Positions 1-4,215 of a stretch of 6,159 nucleotides of DNA are shown piece by piece. This stretch comes from Halobacteriales archaeon SW_9_67_25 (GTDB taxonomy: Archaea > Halobacteriota > Halobacteria > Halobacteriales > Haloarculaceae), in the NCBI GenBank assembly GCA_003022745.1, contig PXSU01000178.1, forward strand, positions 1 through 6,159. Direction: 5' to 3'. Position numbers and translations under genes: made by a program. The notes beneath the pieces were generated by a model. The model did no database searches and was not told where the DNA came from. It saw only the letters and a program-made list of their open reading frames with translations. Positions within the stretch are counted from its first letter, which is position 1; each line of letters starts with the position of its first letter.

Positions 1-354
1 CCGACGGTCGTCACGGCGGGGCCGGGCGGCTACTGGTGGCGGCCGGCCGAGGGCGACGGGTCGAGTGCGGTCTCGTCACTGACTGGCGTGCCGACTGTGC
101 TGGGGTGGATCCACGAACGCCAGTACCGCGGTTCCGAGCTCTACGAACGGCGTCTGGGTCACGTCGAGGAGATCTACACGGGCCCGCCAGCCGAGCAGCG
201 GGCACTCCTGTCACGGTACGAGGTCGCCTACGTCTACGTGGGACCGGCAGAACGGGCGAATTACGAGATAACGGTCGACGAACTCGACGCAGTGAAGCCG
301 GCAAAAGCGTGGGAGAACGTAACCGTCTACCAGGTCGACCGGTCTGCGCTCTAG
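1..354 (+). CDS. DUF2298 (YYY-type) membrane protein, C-terminal part
   Basis: This is the C-terminal end of a gene that begins before the window; 117 codons are visible and end in TAG at 352-354. The fragment reads in one frame from base 1, with no start codon that must be chosen. Its motifs GVPTVLGWIHERQYRG and YVYVGPAERANYE resemble the C-terminal soluble portion of DUF2298 / Chlor_Arch_YYY proteins, large polytopic membrane proteins of archaea and Chloroflexi. These are sometimes compared to glycosyltransferase-type membrane enzymes, but their reaction is not established. No membrane segment lies in the visible part, which agrees with the family having its transmembrane helices upstream. 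The gene converges on the HAH_0734-like gene and overlaps it by four bases at a shared CTAG. The family call rests on motif memory and is fairly secure; the function is unknown. Confidence 0.75.
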   Translation, partial: PTVVTAGPGGYWWRPAEGDGSSAVSSLTGVPTVLGWIHERQYRGSELYERRLGHVEEIYTGPPAEQRALLSRYEVAYVYVGPAERANYEITVDELDAVKPAKAWENVTVYQVDRSAL

Positions 355-605
355 CCCCTGGCCTGGTGGACGGTGACGGCCTCGGCGTCGACGGCCACGA
401 CGTCGAGGTGGTTCGAGATGAAGCGGCGGCGCTCGAAGTCCTCCTGTTCGTCCTCGGAGCCGACGGTACACCACAACTGGGGGCGGTCGGGACCGTGCCA
501 GTCGCCGTTGCGGTTGATGCCGAAACAGACGTACTCCTCGCCGTCGACCTCGATTGTGGCTCCCTTCCGGATGCCCGGGTCCCCGCGGATGATGAGCTTC
601 TTCAT
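351..605 (-). CDS. HAH_0734-like small conserved haloarchaeal protein
   Basis: This 84-residue acidic protein has no signal peptide or membrane segment. It starts MKKLIIRGDPGIRKGA and contains EEYVCFGINRNGDWHGP and a PQLWCTVGSEDE stretch. These resemble the small haloarchaeal family annotated HAH_0734, whose function is unknown to me. Two cysteines (about residues 47 and 66) are visible, which is too few for a zinc finger by itself. The ATG at 605 is the only usual start: the frame stays open upstream to the ccdA stop at 729-731 but contains no ATG, GTG or TTG. A TATA-like box lies about 27 bases upstream, so the message is probably leaderless. The stop codon TAG (353-351) overlaps the stop of the convergent membrane-protein gene. 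The reading frame is very likely real; the family name is moderately sure and the role is not known. Confidence 0.8.
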   Translation of the reverse strand: MKKLIIRGDPGIRKGATIEVDGEEYVCFGINRNGDWHGPDRPQLWCTVGSEDEQEDFERRRFISNHLDVVAVDAEAVTVHQARG

Positions 606-609
606 GCGA

Positions 610-628
610 GCGGTTTCGCCCGAACCGC
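610..628. repeat. 6-bp inverted repeat, possible operator
   Basis: GCGGTT (610-615) and AACCGC (623-628) form a perfect dyad with a 7-base spacer. It sits between the predicted TATA box (630-635) and the ATG at 605 of the HAH_0734-like gene. A repressor bound here would cover the expected transcription start. The symmetry is seen directly; operator function is inference, and short GC dyads also occur by chance in such DNA. Confidence 0.3.
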
Positions 629-644
629 ACTTAGGGACTTCGAA
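629..644 (-). promoter_or_regulatory. Putative TATA/BRE promoter of the HAH_0734-like gene
   Basis: On the minus strand TTCGAAGT (644-637, BRE-like) is followed by CCTAAG (635-630), a TATA-like box centred about 27 bases before the ATG at 605. That spacing fits a leaderless archaeal transcript. The box is weaker than a consensus haloarchaeal TATA element. Confidence 0.4.
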
Positions 645-728
645 CCCTGTCGCGTCCCCGTTCTCCGCCTTCTCGGTGGGACATCCACATGCGTCGTGAA
701 CCGTCTGGCGGCGGTAGGGGCAACGCCC

Positions 729-1403
729 TCACCCGAGCGATCCGGCGACCTCGAAGACGACGAGCAGGTAGTACAGCGAGATGACGACCAGCACGAATCC
801 GGTGAGGGCGTTGATAGCGCGCCGATACCCGGTCAGCACTCCGAGGACGCGGTCCCGCCACGGTTCCGAGACGAGCGCGAAGGCCAGCAGCGGGCTGGCC
901 ATGCCGACGCCGAACGCGCCGAAGTTCGCGATACTGGAGACGGGGTCCGAGAAGAGGAACGCCCGGGCAAAAAACACCGAGATGAACCCCGGGTTGCAGG
1001 GCAGGACGATGGCGCCGAAGAAGGCGCCGTAGACGAAGGCCGACAGTGACGGGAACCGCGTCTGGGGCGGTTCGACCGTGGGAAGCCTGGCCTGGGGGTG
1101 GAGGTCGGCCAGCAACACCACGCCCAGCACCGCGAGCAGTGCGAAGGCTGGCGGCGAGACCACCTCTACGACGGCCGTCAGCGACGTCTCCAGAAGCGTC
1201 GTGAACACGACGCCGACCGCGGCCATGAACGCGATGACGCCCAGCGCAACCAGGACGCCCAGCACGGCAATCGGCGGGGCGTCCTCGTCCTGGTTGGAGA
1301 GGAAGGCCAGGAACGCCGGGTAGAGCGGAATGACACACACGGCCGACAGGGGCGTCGCTACCCCGAGGGTAAACGAGGTCAGGGCTTCGGTGCCCAGCCC
1401 CAT
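729..1403 (-). CDS. ccdA: CcdA/DsbD-like cytochrome c biogenesis transmembrane protein
   Basis: This 224-residue polytopic membrane protein should carry reducing equivalents from cytoplasmic thioredoxin across the membrane to an extracytoplasmic thiol protein, as in cytochrome c maturation or disulfide reduction. About six hydrophobic segments are visible (roughly residues 9-35, 45-70, 76-98, 120-150, 158-178 and 197-219). The two cysteines expected of the CcdA/DsbD-beta fold are present: Cys23 in AVCVIPLYPAFL and Cys136 in VLPCNPGF, each beside a proline-containing motif. I chose ATG at 1403 because it starts MGLGTEALTSF just before the first membrane helix and lies one base after the TGA of the thioredoxin-like gene. 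The longer frame from 1484 adds a non-family, Arg/Ser-rich leader inside that gene. The tight junction implies translational coupling. The family call is confident; the exact client is inferred from the neighbour. Confidence 0.9.
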   Translation of the reverse strand: MGLGTEALTSFTLGVATPLSAVCVIPLYPAFLAFLSNQDEDAPPIAVLGVLVALGVIAFMAAVGVVFTTLLETSLTAVVEVVSPPAFALLAVLGVVLLADLHPQARLPTVEPPQTRFPSLSAFVYGAFFGAIVLPCNPGFISVFFARAFLFSDPVSSIANFGAFGVGMASPLLAFALVSEPWRDRVLGVLTGYRRAINALTGFVLVVISLYYLLVVFEVAGSLG

Positions 1404-1404
1404 C

Positions 1405-1968
1405 TCAACACTCGGCCGCGGCAGTCTGTATCTCCTCGACGGACTGCTGGCTCCCCGAGAAGAACTCCGCGACGCCGTCGTCACAGGCGACGATTATCGG
1501 CGTGCTCGGGGCGTTGGTCACCGCCGTGCCGAACGCCTCGACCAGCGACCCGGTCATTTCCGTCGGCGCGACCGCGAACCGCCAGTCGAAGCCGTTACTC
1601 TCCGCGTGCTCCCTGACCTTCCCGGCGGCCTCGTTGGGGTCGGTGTTGAGACTGACGACGGTCACCGACCCGTCAACGTTCGCCAGTTCCTTGGACTGGC
1701 GCTCGCACTTCGGACACCACACGGCGAACGACTGGATCGCGACCGGTCCCTCCAGTCCGTCGACAGTGAACGTCTCGTCCGTCAGGACGTCCGTCAGTTC
1801 TGTCGTCCGCCAGGTCATCTCCGCGTCCGTCGACTCCCCGCTGTCACCCGAATCGGTTCCATCTCCCGCGCAGCCTGCCAGCAATCCGGTGCCGATGGCG
1901 CCACCCGCCGCCATGACGCGCCGTCTCGAGACGCGGGAGCGTTGACCCGCGTCGCTGTCTCCGTTCAT
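1405..1968 (-). CDS. Tat-exported thioredoxin-like (TlpA-type) lipoprotein
   Basis: This 187-residue protein probably acts as an extracytoplasmic thiol-disulfide oxidoreductase anchored to the outer face of the membrane. The N-terminus has a twin-arginine signal (SRRRVM, residues 14-19), a hydrophobic stretch and a lipobox LAGC with Cys33 as the likely lipidated residue. An acidic Gly/Asp/Ser linker follows (about 34-50). The thioredoxin domain runs from about 52 to 185. It holds the redox motif WCPKC (Cys85 and Cys88) and the cis-proline motif TP at 156-157. Two further cysteines, Cys162 and the very last residue Cys187, are not part of the classical fold. The ATG at 1968 gives a complete signal peptide and lies about 28 bases after a TATA-like box. 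The downstream ccdA gene starts one base after this stop, so CcdA is the likely electron donor. Client proteins cannot be read from the sequence. Confidence 0.9.
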   Translation of the reverse strand: MNGDSDAGQRSRVSRRRVMAAGGAIGTGLLAGCAGDGTDSGDSGESTDAEMTWRTTELTDVLTDETFTVDGLEGPVAIQSFAVWCPKCERQSKELANVDGSVTVVSLNTDPNEAAGKVREHAESNGFDWRFAVAPTEMTGSLVEAFGTAVTNAPSTPIIVACDDGVAEFFSGSQQSVEEIQTAAAEC

Positions 1969-1992
1969 GTATTGACCGGGAGCGTACCACCA

Positions 1993-2006
1993 CTAATAGA
2001 TTGTTC
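1993..2006 (-). promoter_or_regulatory. Putative promoter of the thioredoxin-ccdA unit
   Basis: On the minus strand CTATTAGTG lies at 1999-1991, preceded by a purine/A-rich GAACAAT stretch. The centre of TATTA is about 28 bases before the ATG at 1968, which fits leaderless transcription. It is one of few AT-rich patches in the 81-base gap between alaX and the thioredoxin-like gene. Confidence 0.45.
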
Positions 2007-2025
2007 AAACTCCGTTCGTATTCGT

Positions 2026-2047
2026 CCAAAATTCGGGCGCGAGCCCG
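2026..2047 (-). terminator. Hairpin plus T-tract terminator after alaX
   Basis: Just past the alaX stop, minus-strand CGGGC (2047-2043) and GCCCG (2038-2034) form a 5-bp GC stem with a 4-base loop, followed by AATTTTGG. This looks like an intrinsic-type terminator. It would separate alaX from the thioredoxin-ccdA unit, which has its own TATA box just downstream. Confidence 0.5.
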
Positions 2048-2049
2048 CA

Positions 2050-3243
2050 CTAGCCTCGTTCTCCGCGGAGGTACGCCACCACGTCCCCGGGCTCGGCGTC
2101 GAGGCCGCCTCCCTGGGCGACCGTCGGGCTGCCGCCGCCACCGCCGCCGAACTCGGCCGTGACGCCGTCGACCACGTCCCCGGCGTCGACCGATCCGTCG
2201 GTCGCCACGGCGACGTACGAGCCGGCCTCGCCGACCAGCGCGACGACGTCCGCCGCGTCGCCCGCGAGTTCTCCCGCGAACTCGGCGAGTGCGTTGGCGT
2301 CGTCGGTCGGAACGCTCCCGGCCAGCCACTCGTGGCCGTCCCGGGTGACCGTCGATTCCCGGAGTTCCGCGAGGCGGGCCTGGACGACCTGTCCGCGGAG
2401 GTCCTCGACCTGTTCGGCCAGACGGTCACGTTCCTCGACTAGGCGCGTGGCGGCCTCGTCGACCGCCAGCGGTCCGGTGTCGAGTGCCCCTCCCGCGGCG
2501 CGGGCGGCGCTGGCTTCGGCGGCGCGGCGGTCGATGCCCGACGGGCCGACGGCGAACTCGACGCGGGTCAGGCCCTCGCCCGGGTTCGACCGCTCCAGGA
2601 CCGTCACAGGACCGATCTCGCGGGTGTTCCGGACGTGCGTGCCCCCACAGGCCGCGTCGTCCCAGCCGTCGATTGTCACGACGCGGACCGTCTCGCCGGT
2701 GACGCCCTCCTCGGTCTTGGTGTTGAACGCCACCGCCTCGCGGGAGAGCGCCTCCTCGCGGGGCAGTTCCTCCCAGGTCACCTCGCGGGACTCCCAGACG
2801 GCGCGGTTGACCAGCCGCTCCAGTTCGACCAGTGTCTCGTCGTCGATGTCGGTCGGCGTCGCGAAGTCGACCCGGACCTTCTCTTCGTCGATGTCGAACC
2901 CGCCGTAGCCCAGCTCCTCGAACAGTCGTCGCCCGGCGCCGTAGAGGGCGTGGCTGGCGGTGTGGGCCCGCATACAGTAGGTCCGGAAGTCGGGGTCGAT
3001 CGTCCCGCGGACCTCCTCGCCCGGTTCGAGTTGCGGGGTGGTCCCGAGGGTGTGGACGATGTCGCCATCGACGTGCTGGACGTCGACGACCTGCCGGTCG
3101 CCCAGGAGCCCGCGGTCGGCGGGCTGCCCGCCGCTCTCGGGGTAGAAGTACGACTCCGAGAGGACGACCTCCTCGCCCTCGACGCGGTCGACTGTTGCTT
3201 CGAACTCCGTGACGTACGGTTCGGCGGCGGCGCGGGATGTCAT
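2050..3243 (-). CDS. alaX: Alanyl-tRNA editing protein AlaX with DHHA1 domain
   Basis: This 397-residue cytoplasmic protein should hydrolyse Ser- or Gly-mischarged tRNA-Ala in trans, like the editing half of alanyl-tRNA synthetase. An N-terminal beta-barrel segment contains FYPESGGQPADRG (33-45). The editing core has the zinc ligands HxxxH (His94, His98) and CxxxH (Cys199, His203 in CGGTH). Residues about 258-297 look like a coiled coil. The C-terminal DHHA1 domain carries the Gly-rich stretch at 366-380 (GGGGGGSPTVAQGGG). No aminoacylation domain is present, so it is a free editing protein of the long AlaX type rather than a truncated AlaRS. The ATG at 3243 lies 30 bases after the aMBF1-like stop. 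A weak TTTTC element about 28 bases upstream, beside that stop, could be its own TATA box. A hairpin terminator follows the gene. All four zinc ligands are intact. Confidence 0.93.
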   Translation of the reverse strand: MTSRAAAEPYVTEFEATVDRVEGEEVVLSESYFYPESGGQPADRGLLGDRQVVDVQHVDGDIVHTLGTTPQLEPGEEVRGTIDPDFRTYCMRAHTASHALYGAGRRLFEELGYGGFDIDEEKVRVDFATPTDIDDETLVELERLVNRAVWESREVTWEELPREEALSREAVAFNTKTEEGVTGETVRVVTIDGWDDAACGGTHVRNTREIGPVTVLERSNPGEGLTRVEFAVGPSGIDRRAAEASAARAAGGALDTGPLAVDEAATRLVEERDRLAEQVEDLRGQVVQARLAELRESTVTRDGHEWLAGSVPTDDANALAEFAGELAGDAADVVALVGEAGSYVAVATDGSVDAGDVVDGVTAEFGGGGGGSPTVAQGGGLDAEPGDVVAYLRGERG

Positions 3244-3273
3244 CAGGCCGGGCGAGGAAGCCGGCGGTGAAAA

Positions 3274-3774
3274 CTACTGCGTTTCGGCCAGTTCGGCCCC
3301 GAGGGCCTCCTCGACGGCGGCGACGACCGACCCGCCGACGCCGGCCTGTGCGGCCCGGCCCTGTTCGATGGCCAGCAGGACGGACTCCTCGACCCCGAGC
3401 TCGTCGGCCAGTTCCGACAGCTGGAGGCCCGCCTCCTGTCTTGCCTCGGTGAACCGCTCGCCGTAGTCGCCCACGAGGTAGGGGAGCTGGTCGTCGTCGT
3501 AGTCGGCGCCGCTCTCCCAGTAGGAGGAGTCACGCTTGCCGGCATCGTGGAGCCGCGCGGTGTTCTTCGCGGCCTCGCGCCCGCGGTCCCGCCCGCCGTC
3601 GTCCCCGCCGCTCGCGTCGGCCGGGCCGGTGTCGTCGTGCTGGGCGCAGTCGGAACATACCTCCAGCGTGGCGCCGGCGACGTTGGCGGTCCGGAGCGTG
3701 CCGTCCGCCGTCCCACACAGCTCGCAGGTCTCGCCGGCGTCGCGGTCGCCGCCGCCGGTCGAGTACTTGGCCAT
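3274..3774 (-). CDS. aMBF1-like zinc-ribbon/HTH transcription factor
   Basis: This 166-residue protein matches the layout of archaeal multiprotein bridging factor 1. The N-terminus MAKYSTGGG is followed by a zinc ribbon with Cys17-x2-Cys20 and Cys40-x2-Cys43. An acidic, Gly/Arg-rich linker (about 46-78) and a YWESGADYDDDQLPYLVGDY stretch precede an XRE-type helix-turn-helix (about 103-163). Family knowledge: aMBF1 associates with the translation or transcription machinery, and its exact role in archaea is debated. ATG at 3774 is chosen because MAKYSTG is the family N-terminus. The frame extends further upstream without family similarity and runs through the antisense of the tRNA. A purine run AGGGGG lies just before the start, and a weak GATTCAA element sits 28 bases upstream. 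The gene is divergent from tRNA-Leu, and alaX follows 30 bases downstream. Confidence 0.9.
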   Translation of the reverse strand: MAKYSTGGGDRDAGETCELCGTADGTLRTANVAGATLEVCSDCAQHDDTGPADASGGDDGGRDRGREAAKNTARLHDAGKRDSSYWESGADYDDDQLPYLVGDYGERFTEARQEAGLQLSELADELGVEESVLLAIEQGRAAQAGVGGSVVAAVEEALGAELAETQ

Positions 3775-3837
3775 GCCCCCTGTAACACATTCTCCGTCTT
3801 GAATCGTCCGCTTCTCGCGCCCGCGGCGGCGGAGCCA

Positions 3838-3856
3838 AACGAAAGTGCTTTTATCG
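3838..3856 (+). promoter_or_regulatory. Promoter of tRNA-Leu
   Basis: AACGAAAG (BRE-like, 3838-3845) followed by TGCTTTTATC (TATA box, about 3846-3855) is a strong haloarchaeal promoter signature. The TATA centre is about 32 bases before the mature tRNA start, giving a short 5' leader of roughly five bases. Confidence 0.7.
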
Positions 3857-3881
3857 AACCGTCGGGTAGATGAGTATGCGT

Positions 3882-3966
<85 letters not shown>

Positions 3967-4014
3967 AATTCTCCGGCGCACGCGTCTCCAGCGTCGGCCG
4001 TCTGCACACCCCCC

Positions 4015-4034
4015 TTATTTTGTTTGATATTTTG
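4015..4034 (+). terminator. T-rich tract, probable tRNA terminator
   Basis: TTATTTTGTTTGATATTTT follows a C6 run about 49 bases after the tRNA end. Archaeal RNA polymerase commonly stops at such T-rich tracts without needing a hairpin. The tract also begins an AT-rich island that ends in the next promoter, so part of its composition could serve DNA opening instead. Confidence 0.4.
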
Positions 4035-4035
4035 G

Positions 4036-4050
4036 CCGATACTTTTATTA
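4036..4050 (+). promoter_or_regulatory. Strong TATA promoter facing the sdhA 3' end
   Basis: CCGATA (BRE-like) followed by CTTTTATTA (4042-4050) closely matches the style of the tRNA promoter 190 bases to the left. Transcription should begin about 26-27 bases past the TATA centre, near 4071-4075, rightwards. No convincing protein gene lies downstream before the opposite-strand end of sdhA, so the promoter suggests a short non-coding transcript. Confidence 0.55.
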
Positions 4051-4071
4051 ACTTGGGGGCAAGATGCGTAG

Positions 4072-4135
4072 GTACGGCACCGCAAGGTGCCTGTGCCACC
4101 CCCACTACCACCCACCCACCCATTTTCCAGCTTTT
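4072..4135 (+). ncRNA. Candidate small RNA: GNRA hairpin plus C-rich tail
   Basis: The predicted transcript starts near 4072. It opens with a perfect 6-bp hairpin, GGCACC (4076-4081), GCAA loop (4082-4085, a GNRA tetraloop) and GGTGCC (4086-4091). A C-rich tail with C5 and three CCC runs (4099-4121) follows, then T4 tracts at 4123-4126 and 4132-4135 that could end it. The same DNA also lies in a 52-codon frame (ATG 4064, stop 4220-4222). That ATG is only about 18 bases from the TATA centre, so it would fall outside the transcript, and the codon use is unlike the neighbouring genes. The structure is seen directly; the RNA's existence, ends and role are inferred. I do not recognise a known RNA family. 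Confidence 0.35.
4099..4121 (-). other. G-quadruplex motif (minus strand)
   Basis: The minus strand reads GGGTGGGTGGG, then a 7-base spacer, then GGGGG. These four G-runs with loops of 1, 1 and 7 satisfy the canonical G4 pattern; the plus strand could form an i-motif. It lies about 95 bases past the sdhA stop, so a read-through sdhA message would carry an RNA G4 that might slow polymerase or protect the 3' end. Formation in the high-potassium haloarchaeal cytoplasm is plausible but untested. Confidence 0.5.
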
Positions 4136-4215
4136 GAACCCGCTACCGGCAGGTGCGGTGATGTGGTAAGCGAACCGGTCACCGACCCGGAGACGATAAT
4201 CGAGAGAACCGGGAG
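4136..4215. other. sdhA downstream gap with an imperfect hairpin
   Basis: This 80-base stretch follows the sdhA stop on the minus strand. CGCTACC (4141-4147) and GGTAAGCG (4165-4172) form a 7-bp stem with one bulge, which could act in the 3' UTR of the sdh message. No T-tract follows it on the minus strand, so I cannot assign a clear sdhA terminator. Nothing else is recognised here. Confidence 0.25.

Noticed and set aside
631..660. tRNA-like T-arm (TTCGAAC) in the ccdA downstream gap
   Set aside because: The flanking bases do not form a 5-bp stem, and no acceptor or anticodon arm is present.
36..1049. Long plus-strand frame covering several genes
   Set aside because: It crosses the DUF2298 end, the HAH_0734-like gene and most of ccdA, all with family motifs in other frames.
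1404..1484. Longer N-terminus for CcdA starting at 1484
   Set aside because: The extra 27 residues are Arg/Ser-rich, lie inside the thioredoxin-like gene and precede an ideal coupled ATG at 1403.
4009..4059. Replication origin
   Set aside because: The AT-rich island with G/C runs recalls origin DNA, but there is no orc1/cdc6 gene or repeated origin-recognition box nearby.
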